Counted from the first letter of the stretch, positions 1-7,156 are shown. The stretch is 7,225 nt of DNA from an uncultured Clostridia bacterium (GCA_937919015.1 CALFPN010000112.1:1-7225); one strand, 5' to 3'. Made by a program: numbers and translations. Notes: generated from the sequence alone by a model not told the origin.

Positions 1-1
1 C

Positions 2-145
2 ATCGACAAGGAGGGCCGCCCGCTGAACGCGGACGGCATGCCGCAAGCCCCTGCTGAGCCTGCCGCGCCCGCAGTGGAAAAGGCCAAACCCACCATCACT
101 CAGCAGCGGATGAAACAGAAATTCAACCGCCGCGCCCGCAAGTAA
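2..145 (+). CDS. C-terminal end of an unidentified protein (5' truncated by window)
   Basis: An open frame enters from the left edge and stops at TAA 143-145, leaving 47 residues. The visible part starts with a charged stretch (IDKEGRPLNADG), continues with an Ala/Pro-rich linker (about residues 14-28), and ends in a strongly basic tail (MKQKFNRRARK) of the kind that can contact RNA, ribosomes or phospholipid. Codons are GC-rich, like the next two genes. A hairpin follows the stop and the next gene begins 58 bases downstream on the same strand. The tail alone does not identify a family, so no function is proposed. That it is coding rests on the open frame, the GC-rich third positions and the stop placed before a hairpin and a new ribosome binding site. 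Confidence 0.6.
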   Translation: MDKEGRPLNADGMPQAPAEPAAPAVEKAKPTITQQRMKQKFNRRARK

Positions 146-153
146 AACCTCAA

Positions 154-181
154 CAGCCCGGAGGGTCGTTCCTTCGGGCTG
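154..181 (+). terminator. Hairpin after the upstream gene, possible weak terminator
   Basis: CAGCCCG at 154-160 pairs with CGGGCTG at 175-181. The stem extends inward by GAGG (161-164) against CCTT (171-174), giving 11 pairs including one G-U and a 6-base loop. It sits 9 bases after the TAA of the upstream gene and ends 10 bases before the Shine-Dalgarno of the next gene. There is no T run after the stem, so it is not a canonical intrinsic terminator. It could be an attenuating or mRNA-stabilising hairpin instead. Confidence 0.45.
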
Positions 182-191
182 TATCCGATTC

Positions 192-197
192 AGGAGG
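192..197 (+). promoter_or_regulatory. Shine-Dalgarno for the phosphatase gene
   Basis: A perfect AGGAGG lies 6 bases before the ATG at 204 and fixes that start. Confidence 0.8.
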
Positions 198-203
198 AAA
201 GCC

Positions 204-839
204 ATGAAGCAGATCATCACCATCCAGCACACCCAGTCAGTGCACCACACCAACGGTATGGTGGGCTCCTGGACGGACTGGCATCTGACGGAGCTGGGCC
301 GTGCGCAGGCGGAGCGCATCGCCGTGCGCCTCCTGCCGCACCTGCAGGGCAAGCAGTGGACGCTGTATTCCTCTGACCTGCTGCGGGCGCAGGAGACCGC
401 CGCGCCCCTGGCAAAGCGGCTGGGGATTGCGCCCATCCTGCGGCCGGAGCTGCGGGAACGCAACCTTGGCCCTGCGGTGGGGAAGTCCGTGCAGTGGCTG
501 CGGGAGAACCTCGAAATGCAGGAGCGCACCGTGGATGACAGGTTGTTTTCTACTGCAGAGAGCAGACGCGACGCCTGGAACCGCCTGGCTCCCTTCTTCG
601 ATGAAATCATGGCCGGCGAGGACGAAAACATCATCCTGGTCAGCCACGGCGATCTGCTGAGCATCTTCAACGTGATGTGGCTGGGGCTGCCGGTGGAGGA
701 CATGAACCGCCTCGATCTGTTCGGCATGGCTGGCGGCGTGAGCTTCATGCATGTGGCGGAGGATAGGCCCGACCCGGGGACGGCCAGGGGCAAGCGGGTC
801 ATCCGCCGCTTAAGCGACATGAGTTTTGCGGCAGAATGA
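204..839 (+). CDS. Histidine phosphatase superfamily protein (phosphoglycerate mutase-like)
   Basis: This is a 211-residue cytoplasmic protein of the histidine phosphatase (branch 1, PGAM-like) fold, a family of phosphatases and mutases that use a phosphohistidine intermediate. The expected landmarks are present in order: the catalytic-His strand near the N-terminus (IQHTQS, His9), the TDWHLTELGRAQA segment (24-36), the SSDLLRAQETA helix with the second conserved Arg (Arg61), the acidic donor region ELRERNLGP (82-90, Glu85 likely) and the second catalytic His in LVSHGD (His148). Length is normal for the family. The usual RHG triad reads QHT, so the first phosphate-binding Arg is Gln8; this could change or weaken activity. 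The substrate cannot be read from sequence. The gene starts from a perfect AGGAGG and is followed after 27 bases by rarA on the same strand with similar GC-rich codons, so co-transcription is likely but says little about role. Confidence 0.88.
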   Translation: MKQIITIQHTQSVHHTNGMVGSWTDWHLTELGRAQAERIAVRLLPHLQGKQWTLYSSDLLRAQETAAPLAKRLGIAPILRPELRERNLGPAVGKSVQWLRENLEMQERTVDDRLFSTAESRRDAWNRLAPFFDEIMAGEDENIILVSHGDLLSIFNVMWLGLPVEDMNRLDLFGMAGGVSFMHVAEDRPDPGTARGKRVIRRLSDMSFAAE

Positions 840-852
840 GGCTGTCCCCCCG

Positions 853-858
853 AGGAGG
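853..858 (+). promoter_or_regulatory. Shine-Dalgarno for the rarA reading frame
   Basis: AGGAGG lies 8 bases before ATG 867, in the 27-base gap after the phosphatase stop. It supports ATG 867 as the native rarA start. Confidence 0.8.
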
Positions 859-866
859 AATATACC

Positions 867-1370
867 ATGGAACAAACGACCTTCTTCACTGATGATCATG
901 CCTCCCAGCCCCTGGCCTCCCGTCTGCGCCCGCAGAGCCTGGAGGAATTTGCCGGGCAGACGCACCTCATCGGCCCGGGAAAGGTGCTGCGCCGGCTGAT
1001 CGAGGGGGACATGGTGTCCTCGATGATCTTCTGGGGGCCGCCCGGCGTGGGCAAGACCACCCTGGCGCGCATTATCGCCAACCGCACGAAGTCTGCGTTT
1101 ATTGACTTTTCTGCGGTGACCAGCGGCATCAAGGAAATCCGCACAGTCATGCAGCAGGCGGAGGACAACCGCCGCTTCGGCGAGCGCACGATCGTCTTTG
1201 TGGACGAGATCCACCGCTTCAACAAGGCCCAGCAGGACGCCTTCCTGCCCTTTGTGGAGAAGGGCAGCATCATCCTCATCGGCGCAACGACGGAGAATCC
1301 CTCCTTTGAGGTGAACAGCGCGCTTTTGTCCCGGTGCAAGGTGTTTGTGCTCAAGGCGCTTGAGACCAAG
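867..1370 (+). pseudogene. rarA: rarA 5' part: AAA+ ATPase core of replication-associated recombination protein A
   Basis: The 168 residues match the start of RarA (MgsA, the WRNIP1 family), an ATPase that acts at stalled replication forks. Visible motifs are the N-terminal PLASRLRPQSLEEFAGQ signature (15-31), Walker A GPPGVGKT (57-64), Walker B IVFVDEIH (109-116, Asp113-Glu114), sensor 1 LIGATTENPSF (137-147) and the arginine finger in LLSRC (Arg156). Full RarA proteins are about 420-450 residues. The AAA+ lid with sensor 2 and the C-terminal tetramerisation region are missing because the frame switches to PurH. All 12 Arg codons are CGC, CGG or CGT, with no AGA, matching the upstream genes and unlike the purine genes. 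This is read as the intact 5' end of a rarA gene whose 3' end lies elsewhere. Confidence 0.88.
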
Positions 1371-2012
1371 GACGTCTTTGGCATCACATTCGAGCAGGGC
1401 CACAACAACTTTGAGATCAACGAAGCTCTCCTTGCAAACGTGGTGACAAACAACAAGAATATCCCCGAAAGCGCAAAACGCGACCTCATCATCGCGCTCA
1501 TTACGCTCAAATATACACAGTCCAACTCCGTATGCTATGCCGTTGACGGTCAGGCGATCGGCGTCGGCGCAGGTCAGCAGTCCAGAATCCACTGCACAAG
1601 ACTGGCTGGCAACAAAGCAGATATCTGGCACCTGAGACAGCATCAGAAAGTTCTGAATCTGCCTTTCCTGCCTACAGTAGGCCGTCCTGACAGAGATAAT
1701 ACGATCGATATTTACATTTCCGATGACTACGAAGACGTACTGGCAGAAGGCACATGGCAGACACTGTTCTCCGAAAAACCCGAACCTCTGACAAGAGAAG
1801 AAAAGAAAGCATATCTGGCAACCATCAAAGGCGTTGCTCTGGGCTCCGATGCCTTCTTCCCCTTCGGTGACAACATCGAAAGAGCAGCAAAGAGCGGTGT
1901 TTCCTACATCGCAGAACCCGGCGGCTCCATCCGTGATGACAATGTTATCGCTACATGCAACAAACACGGCATGACAATGGCATTCACAGGCATGAGACTG
2001 TTCCACCACTAA
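867..2012 (+). CDS. Chimeric open frame: RarA N-terminus joined in frame to PurH C-terminus
   Basis: One uninterrupted 381-codon frame holds parts of two unrelated proteins. Residues 1-168 are the AAA+ core of RarA/MgsA, a replication-fork recombination factor. Residues 169-381 are the C-terminal part of AICAR formyltransferase. The switch occurs at about base 1371, where the RarA text (SRCKVFVLKALE) gives way to PurH text (DVFGITFEQGHNN). There is no linker, no stop and no frame change. Each half lacks essential parts of its parent, so a working bifunctional enzyme is unlikely. Codon use changes at and after the join. The best explanation is an assembly or amplification chimera, with a genuine recombination between strains as the alternative. 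I am sure that both parts are present; I am less sure of the cause. Confidence 0.9.
   Translation: MEQTTFFTDDHASQPLASRLRPQSLEEFAGQTHLIGPGKVLRRLIEGDMVSSMIFWGPPGVGKTTLARIIANRTKSAFIDFSAVTSGIKEIRTVMQQAEDNRRFGERTIVFVDEIHRFNKAQQDAFLPFVEKGSIILIGATTENPSFEVNSALLSRCKVFVLKALETKDVFGITFEQGHNNFEINEALLANVVTNNKNIPESAKRDLIIALITLKYTQSNSVCYAVDGQAIGVGAGQQSRIHCTRLAGNKADIWHLRQHQKVLNLPFLPTVGRPDRDNTIDIYISDDYEDVLAEGTWQTLFSEKPEPLTREEKKAYLATIKGVALGSDAFFPFGDNIERAAKSGVSYIAEPGGSIRDDNVIATCNKHGMTMAFTGMRLFHH
1371..2012 (+). pseudogene. purH: purH 3' part: C-terminal region of AICAR formyltransferase
   Basis: The last 213 residues of the frame match the C-terminal portion of AICAR transformylase, which moves a formyl group from 10-formyl-THF to AICAR late in IMP synthesis. 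Family landmarks are NVVTNNKNIPESAKRDLI, the near-invariant KYTQSNSVCYA and GAGQQSRIHCTRLAG, then SDAFFPFGDNIERA, AEPGGSIRDD and the terminal MRLFHH. The text resembles both bifunctional PurH and the standalone formyltransferase seen in some Clostridia. The N-terminal half is absent, including the catalytic Lys-His pair (human ATIC Lys266/His267), so this fragment should not be active alone. No Shine-Dalgarno or start was seen at the join. It ends 22 bases before purD, the expected neighbour, so this end of the gene is in its native place. Confidence 0.9.
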
Positions 2013-2020
2013 TTTTCCGA

Positions 2021-2026
2021 GAGGAG
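2021..2026 (+). promoter_or_regulatory. Shine-Dalgarno for purD
   Basis: GAGGAG lies 8 bases before ATG 2035, within the 22-base purH-purD gap. It fixes the purD start. Confidence 0.75.
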
Positions 2027-2034
2027 ACTTACAA

Positions 2035-3297
2035 ATGAAAGTAATGGTGATCGGTGGTGGCGGCAGAGAGCACGCTATCATCAAGAAAATCAAAGAAAAT
2101 CCTGAAGTAACAGCACTGTACGCACTGCCCGGCAACGGCGGTATTGCAAAAGACGCTACATGCGTGGATATCAGTGCAAAAGATATCGAAGGCGTTGTGG
2201 CTTTCGCAAAGGAAAATGCTATCGACTTCGCAGTGGTAGCCCCAGATGATCCTCTGGTACTGGGTATGGTAGATGCCCTGAATGAAATCGGCATTCCTTG
2301 CTTCGGCCCCGATAAAAAAGCTGCCATTCTGGAAGGCAGCAAGGTTTTCTCTAAGGACCTGATGAAAAAATACGGTATCCCCACAGCGGCTTATGAAGTA
2401 TTCGACGATATGGAGAAAGCTCTGGCATATCTGGAAACAGCACCTATCCCCACAGTCATTAAGGCCGATGGTCTGGCTCTGGGCAAAGGCGTTATCATTG
2501 CAGAAACAAAAGAACAGGCACAGAACGCCGTTCGTTCCATGATGGCAGATAAAGTATTCGGTGCTTCCGGTGACCACATCGTCATCGAAGAATTCATGAC
2601 AGGCCCCGAAGTTTCCGTTTTGTCCTTCACAGACGGGAAAACACTGGTTCCCATGGTTTCTGCGATGGACCATAAGAGAGCAAAAGATGGCGACAAAGGC
2701 CTGAACACAGGCGGTATGGGGACCATTGCGCCTAATCCTTACTATACAGAAGCAGTAGCAAAAGAATGTATGGATAAAGTCTTCCTTCCCACCATGGAAG
2801 CGATGAAAGCAGAAGGCCGCACCTTCAAAGGCTGCATCTTCTTCGGCCTGATGATCACACCCAATGGCCCTAAGGTGATCGAATATAACTGCCGTTTCGG
2901 TGACCCTGAAACACAGGTGGTTCTGCCCCTGCTGGAAAGTGACCTCTTGACAATCATGAAAGCAGTAGCGGAAGAAAGACTGGCAGAGGTAGAAGTGAAA
3001 TTCAGTGATAAATCTGCTTGCTGTGTCATCATGGCATCCGCAGGCTATCCGGAAAGCTACGAAAAAGGCTTCGAAATCACATTGCCTGAAAAGGATGATC
3101 TCATTTTCATCGCAGGTGCAAAGGAAGCAGATGGCAAACTGCTGACAAACGGCGGCCGTGTGCTGGGTGTAACAGAAATTGCGGATACACTGCCCGAAGC
3201 CATCGCAAAATCCTATGAATCTGTGAAAACAGTGAAATTTGACAACGCATTCTATAGAAACGATATCGGTAAAAAAGCCCTTGCGGCGGAGGTATAA
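2035..3297 (+). CDS. purD: Phosphoribosylamine-glycine ligase (GAR synthetase)
   Basis: This 420-residue cytoplasmic enzyme joins phosphoribosylamine and glycine with ATP to make GAR, the second step of purine synthesis. Length is normal for PurD and the protein is complete. Landmarks are the N-terminal VIGGGGREHA (5-14), the LPGNGG loop (31-36), the ATP-grasp region starting GSKVFSKDLM (101-110) with VIKADGLALGKGV (141-153), the PurD signature around DHKRAKDGDKGLNTGGMG (212-229) and the metal-binding EYNCRFGDPETQ (283-294). A usual small variation is VAPDDPL (68-74), where many PurDs read VGPExPL. The gene lies 22 bases after the purH end and 4 bases before purL, so the three genes are almost certainly one transcript. 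Its AGA/ACA-rich codons match purL. No promoter is seen locally; operon control would lie upstream of purH, outside the matched sequence. Confidence 0.97.
   Translation: MKVMVIGGGGREHAIIKKIKENPEVTALYALPGNGGIAKDATCVDISAKDIEGVVAFAKENAIDFAVVAPDDPLVLGMVDALNEIGIPCFGPDKKAAILEGSKVFSKDLMKKYGIPTAAYEVFDDMEKALAYLETAPIPTVIKADGLALGKGVIIAETKEQAQNAVRSMMADKVFGASGDHIVIEEFMTGPEVSVLSFTDGKTLVPMVSAMDHKRAKDGDKGLNTGGMGTIAPNPYYTEAVAKECMDKVFLPTMEAMKAEGRTFKGCIFFGLMITPNGPKVIEYNCRFGDPETQVVLPLLESDLLTIMKAVAEERLAEVEVKFSDKSACCVIMASAGYPESYEKGFEITLPEKDDLIFIAGAKEADGKLLTNGGRVLGVTEIADTLPEAIAKSYESVKTVKFDNAFYRNDIGKKALAAEV
3288..3292 (+). promoter_or_regulatory. Shine-Dalgarno for purL inside the end of purD
   Basis: GGAGG overlaps the last purD codons and lies 9 bases before ATG 3302. 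It selects that ATG over the in-frame ATG at 3239, which would overlap purD by 59 bases and add 21 residues (MTTHSIETIS...) unlike PurL starts. The layout suggests translational coupling of purL to purD. Confidence 0.8.
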
Positions 3298-3301
3298 AAG
3301 T

Positions 3302-6300
3302 ATGGTTTATAGAATTTATGTAGAGAAAAAAGCAGGTCTGGCTGCAGAAGCAGACGGTCTGAGAAGCAAAATCAACAACCTGCTGGGCATCAAAGGTCTG
3401 ACAGGTCTGCGCCTTCTGAACAGATATGACGCAGAAGGTCTGGACAAGGATCTGTTCGACTACTGCACAAACACAGTATTCTCCGAACCCCAGCTGGATG
3501 ACCTGCTGACAGAGCTGCCCACAGATGGCGCAGTGACATTCGCAGTGGAATTCCTGCCCGGTCAGTTCGACCAGAGAGCAGCATCCGCAGCAGAATGTAT
3601 CCAGATCATTTCCAAACAGGAAAGACCTCTGGTAAGATCTGCAAAGGTATACGTTCTGTACGGTGAACTGACAGAGGGGGATGTAGCGGAAATCAAAAAA
3701 TTCCTCATCAACCCCGTAGAATCCAGAGAAGCAACACTGGATACTTTTGAAACACTGGATGTTCAGTATGAAATCCCTACAGAAGTAGCAACACTGGAAG
3801 GCTTCATCAAAATGGACGAAGCAGGTCTGGATCAGTTCGTAAAAGATATGGGGCTGGCAATGGATCTGGATGATATCAAAGTATGTCAGGCTTACTTCCT
3901 GAGCGAAGACAGAGACCCTACCATCACAGAAATCAAGATGATCGATACCTACTGGTCCGATCACTGCCGTCATACAACATTCAACACAACCATCGACAGC
4001 GTAAAATTTGAAGATGAACTGCTGCAGAAGGCGTATAACGAATACATCGCTGCAAGAGAATCCATCGGCAGAACAAAACCCATCAACCTGATGGATATCG
4101 GCACCATCGCTGCAAAACTGCTGAAAAAAGAAGGCAAACTGAATGGTCTGGATGAATCTGAAGAAATCAACGCTTGTACTGTAAAGATCGATGTTGACGT
4201 GGAAGGCGAAACACAGAAATGGCTGCTGCTGTTTAAAAATGAAACCCACAACCATCCCACAGAAATCGAACCTTTCGGCGGCGCAGCAACCTGTATTGGC
4301 GGTGCCATCCGTGACCCTCTGAGCGGTCGTTCCTATGTTTACGCAGCAATGCGTGTGACAGGTGCAGCTGACCCTCTGAAACCCGTATCCGAAACCATGA
4401 AAGGCAAACTGCCTCAGAGAACCATCGTACAGACTGCAGCGGCAGGCTACAGCTCCTATGGTAACCAGATTGGTCTGGCGACAGGTCAGGTAGATGAAAT
4501 CTATCATGCAGGTTATGTGGCAAAAAGAATGGAAGTTGGTGCAGTTATTGCAGCGGCTCCCGCAGAAAATGTACGCAGAGAACGTCCCGAAGACGGCGAT
4601 ATCATCATCCTTTTGGGCGGCAAAACAGGCCGTGACGGCTGCGGCGGTGCAACAGGCTCCTCCAAATCCCATACAATGGAATCTCTGGAAAGCTGCGGCG
4701 CAGAAGTTCAGAAGGGTAACGCGCCCGAAGAAAGAAAACTGCAGAGATTGTTCAGAAATGCAGAAGCCTCCAAGCTGATCAAACGTTGTAATGACTTTGG
4801 TGCAGGCGGCGTTTCCGTTGCCATTGGTGAACTGGCAGATGGTCTGGAAATCGACCTGAACGCAGTACCGAAAAAATATGACGGTCTGGACGGTACAGAA
4901 CTGGCTATTTCCGAATCTCAGGAAAGAATGGCAGTTGTGGTTGCTGCAGCAGACGTGGAAAGATTCAAAGAACTGGCATTCATGGAAAATCTGGAAGCAA
5001 CTGTTGTTGCAAGGGTAACAGAAGAACCCATGCTGAAAATGACATGGAACGGCAAACAGATCGTTCACCTGTCCAGAGCATTCCTGGATTCCAACGGTGC
5101 GGAAAAACACATCGATGTTGCTCCCGCTGCGCCTGAAAAATTCACAAAAGAAATTCCCGCTGATTTCAAAGCAGGTTATATGGAACTGGCACAGGATCTG
5201 AACATCTGCTCCAAGAGAGGTCTGTCTGAACGTTTCGACTCCACCATCGGTGCCGGTACCGTTCTGATGCCTTTCGGCGGCAAAAACCAGAAAACACCCA
5301 TTCAGGCTATGGTAAATAAAGTATCCGTAGAAAAGAAAGATACGACTACATGCTCCCTGATGGCATGGGGCTACAATCCCTTCATCGCAGAAAAGAGCCC
5401 TTACCACAGCGCATATCTGGCAGTGGTAGAATCCGTTGCAAAACTGATCGCAACCGGTGCAGAGTTCAAAGAAGTTTACCTGTCTTTCCAGGAATACTTT
5501 GAAAAACTGGGGAAAGACGAAAAACGCTGGGGCAAACCTCTGGCAGCTCTCTTGGGTGCATTCATGGCACAGAAAGGTCTGGAAATCGCTGCCATCGGCG
5601 GTAAGGACTCCATGAGTGGTTCTTTCGAAGATATCGACGTACCTCCTACACTGGTATCCTTCGCCGTGACAACAGACAGCATCAAAAACATTATTTCTCC
5701 CGAATTCAAGGCTGCTGGCCATAAAGTAGTTCTGGTGAAACCCGAATATGATGCAGAGGGTCTGCCTACCACAGACAGCCTGAAAGCTCTGTTCGATCAG
5801 GTAACAGCTCTGATGAGAAGCGGTAAGGTTGCAGCTGCTTACACACCTACACTGGGCGGCGTTGCGGAAGCAATTCTGAAAATGTCCATGGGTAATGATA
5901 TCGGCTTTACATACGCTGACGGTGTAAGCAAAGAAGACATCTTCGGTTACAACTACGGTGCATTCGTTCTGGAACTGACAGAAGATGCAGAAGTTGGTAC
6001 TGTTCTGGGTACAACAGGCGGCGACGCCATCGTTTGCGGCGCAGACAGCATTGCTCTGGCAGATATTTTCGCAGCTTATGAAAATAAACTGGAAGAAATC
6101 TATCCTATGAACACAGCTGCTGCAGAAGAAAAAGCAGAAATCCCTGTATTCACAACAAAAGCAGAAGGCGTTACATATAAAGCAAAAGCATCTGTTGCAA
6201 AACCTCGTGTACTGATCCCTGTATTCCCCGGTACAAACTGCGAATTTGACTCTGCAAAAGCAGTAGAACGCGCTGGTGCAGAAGCGAATATCTTTGTCAT

Positions 6301-6997
6301 CAACAACCTGTCTGCGGCAGGCATTGCGGATTCCATTGAACGTTTCGCAAAAGAAATGAAACAGGCGCAGACCATCTTTATCCCCGGTGGTTTCTCCGGC
6401 GGTGACGAACCTGATGGTTCCGGTAAATTCATCACAGCATTCTTCCGCAACCCCGAAATCAAGGAAGAAGTGACAAAACACCTGAACGAAAGAGACGGTC
6501 TGATGATCGGTATCTGTAACGGCTTCCAGGCACTGATCAAACTGGGTCTGGTTCCTTTCGGCGAAATCATCGACACAGATGAAACTTGCCCTACACTGTC
6601 TTACAACACAATTAGCAGACACCAGTCCAAGATCGTTCGTGTCAGACTGGCAACGGAAAAATCTCCTTGGCTGACAAATGTAAGCGCAGGCGATATCTTC
6701 AGCGTACCTATTTCCCACGGGGAAGGCCGTATCCTGATGGATGACAAGATGGTAATGGATCTGGCGGCAAAAGGTCAGATTCTGACACAGTACGTAGACG
6801 AAAACGGTCTGCCTACAAACGACATCCAGTTCAACCCCAACGGCTCTACACACGCAATCGAAGGTCTGATCTCTCCCGATGGCCGTGTACTGGGTAAAAT
6901 GGGTCATGCAGAACGTATCGGCGATGGTCTGTACCAGAATGTTGCAGGCAACTACGATATGAAACTGTTCAAATCCATGGTTGAGTATTATAAATAA
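3302..6997 (+). CDS. purL: Phosphoribosylformylglycinamidine synthase, single-chain PurL with fused glutaminase
   Basis: This 1231-residue cytoplasmic enzyme converts FGAR, ATP and glutamine to FGAM, the fourth step of purine synthesis. It is the large one-chain type, here close to the Gram-positive 'clade II' form, so no separate purS or purQ is needed. Order: an N-terminal PurS-like region (MVYRIYVEKK onward); the linker with YWSDHCRHTTF (217-227); the first synthase half with FKNETHNHPTEIEPFGG (Glu314, His316, His318) and GGKTGRDGCGGATGSS (439-454); the FGAGGVSVAIGELADG segment; the second half with GGKDSMSGSF (766-775); and from about residue 969 a class I glutaminase (RVLIPVFPGTNCEFD), with nucleophile Cys1072 in GICNGFQ and His1139/Glu1141 in SHGEGR. 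All catalytic landmarks are intact. The start at 3302 fits the Shine-Dalgarno and the PurL N-terminus. The gene contains no TTA, CTA or TCA codons between 3302 and 6907, which leaves a long meaningless open frame on the other strand. Confidence 0.97.
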   Translation: MVYRIYVEKKAGLAAEADGLRSKINNLLGIKGLTGLRLLNRYDAEGLDKDLFDYCTNTVFSEPQLDDLLTELPTDGAVTFAVEFLPGQFDQRAASAAECIQIISKQERPLVRSAKVYVLYGELTEGDVAEIKKFLINPVESREATLDTFETLDVQYEIPTEVATLEGFIKMDEAGLDQFVKDMGLAMDLDDIKVCQAYFLSEDRDPTITEIKMIDTYWSDHCRHTTFNTTIDSVKFEDELLQKAYNEYIAARESIGRTKPINLMDIGTIAAKLLKKEGKLNGLDESEEINACTVKIDVDVEGETQKWLLLFKNETHNHPTEIEPFGGAATCIGGAIRDPLSGRSYVYAAMRVTGAADPLKPVSETMKGKLPQRTIVQTAAAGYSSYGNQIGLATGQVDEIYHAGYVAKRMEVGAVIAAAPAENVRRERPEDGDIIILLGGKTGRDGCGGATGSSKSHTMESLESCGAEVQKGNAPEERKLQRLFRNAEASKLIKRCNDFGAGGVSVAIGELADGLEIDLNAVPKKYDGLDGTELAISESQERMAVVVAAADVERFKELAFMENLEATVVARVTEEPMLKMTWNGKQIVHLSRAFLDSNGAEKHIDVAPAAPEKFTKEIPADFKAGYMELAQDLNICSKRGLSERFDSTIGAGTVLMPFGGKNQKTPIQAMVNKVSVEKKDTTTCSLMAWGYNPFIAEKSPYHSAYLAVVESVAKLIATGAEFKEVYLSFQEYFEKLGKDEKRWGKPLAALLGAFMAQKGLEIAAIGGKDSMSGSFEDIDVPPTLVSFAVTTDSIKNIISPEFKAAGHKVVLVKPEYDAEGLPTTDSLKALFDQVTALMRSGKVAAAYTPTLGGVAEAILKMSMGNDIGFTYADGVSKEDIFGYNYGAFVLELTEDAEVGTVLGTTGGDAIVCGADSIALADIFAAYENKLEEIYPMNTAAAEEKAEIPVFTTKAEGVTYKAKASVAKPRVLIPVFPGTNCEFDSAKAVERAGAEANIFVINNLSAAGIADSIERFAKEMKQAQTIFIPGGFSGGDEPDGSGKFITAFFRNPEIKEEVTKHLNERDGLMIGICNGFQALIKLGLVPFGEIIDTDETCPTLSYNTISRHQSKIVRVRLATEKSPWLTNVSAGDIFSVPISHGEGRILMDDKMVMDLAAKGQILTQYVDENGLPTNDIQFNPNGSTHAIEGLISPDGRVLGKMGHAERIGDGLYQNVAGNYDMKLFKSMVEYYK

Positions 6998-7021
6998 TTA
7001 AAATAAACATTGAGTGATTTA

Positions 7022-7057
7022 AGGGGAAACTTTCTTTTCTTGGGAAAAGTTTCCCCT
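7022..7057 (+). terminator. Hairpin after purL, probable operon terminator
   Basis: AGGGGAAACTTT (7022-7033) pairs perfectly with AAAGTTTCCCCT (7046-7057): 12 base pairs around a 12-base loop, starting 24 bases after the purL stop. The bases after it (ATTCATTGCTTT) are only moderately T-rich, so termination efficiency is uncertain. It is also the first member of the hairpin series. Confidence 0.6.
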
Positions 7058-7058
7058 A

Positions 7059-7077
7059 TTCATTGCTTTGCAATGAA
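7059..7077. repeat. Inverted repeat, 8-bp stem with 3-base loop
   Basis: TTCATTGC (7059-7066) and GCAATGAA (7070-7077) are perfect complements around TTT. It begins two bases after the purL hairpin and is followed by CCCCC. Confidence 0.75.
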
Positions 7078-7106
7078 CCCCCTTCCAAAACCCGCTTGGG
7101 GCAATT

Positions 7107-7127
7107 TTGAGGGACTCTGTCCCTCAA
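7107..7127. repeat. Inverted repeat, 9-bp stem with 3-base loop
   Basis: TTGAGGGAC (7107-7115) pairs with GTCCCTCAA (7119-7127) around TCT. The stem is perfect and GC-rich, so it would fold readily in RNA or in single-stranded DNA. Confidence 0.75.
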
Positions 7128-7135
7128 GCACCCTG

Positions 7136-7156
7136 CGAGGGGAATGATTCCCCTCG
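7136..7156. repeat. Near-perfect palindrome, 10-bp arms with a single central base
   Basis: CGAGGGGAAT (7136-7145), G, ATTCCCCTCG (7147-7156). The one-base centre means the innermost pairs must open in a hairpin; the symmetry is equally that of a dimeric protein-binding site. CCCCC follows at 7158-7162. Confidence 0.75.

Noticed and set aside
867..2012. A genuine RarA-PurH bifunctional enzyme linking replication repair to purine synthesis
   Set aside because: Both partners lose essential regions (RarA lid and tetramer domain; PurH catalytic Lys-His half), there is no linker, and codon use changes near the joint. Kept only as a finding to be tested.
810..2384. Open frame of 524 codons on the minus strand across rarA/purH and into purD
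   Set aside because: It shadows recognisable proteins on the plus strand, has no family resemblance and shows the same Cys/Phe-rich, codon-mirror composition in the purH part.
3239..3301. Upstream in-frame ATG giving PurL 21 extra residues
   Set aside because: It overlaps purD by 59 bases, has no ribosome binding site, and the extra residues do not look like PurL; ATG 3302 has GGAGG at good spacing.
3107..6907. Open frame of 1266 codons on the minus strand across purL
   Set aside because: It is codon-aligned with purL, its translation is Cys/Phe/Gln-rich with no recognisable domain, and it exists because purL lacks TTA, CTA and TCA codons. PurL itself is unmistakable.
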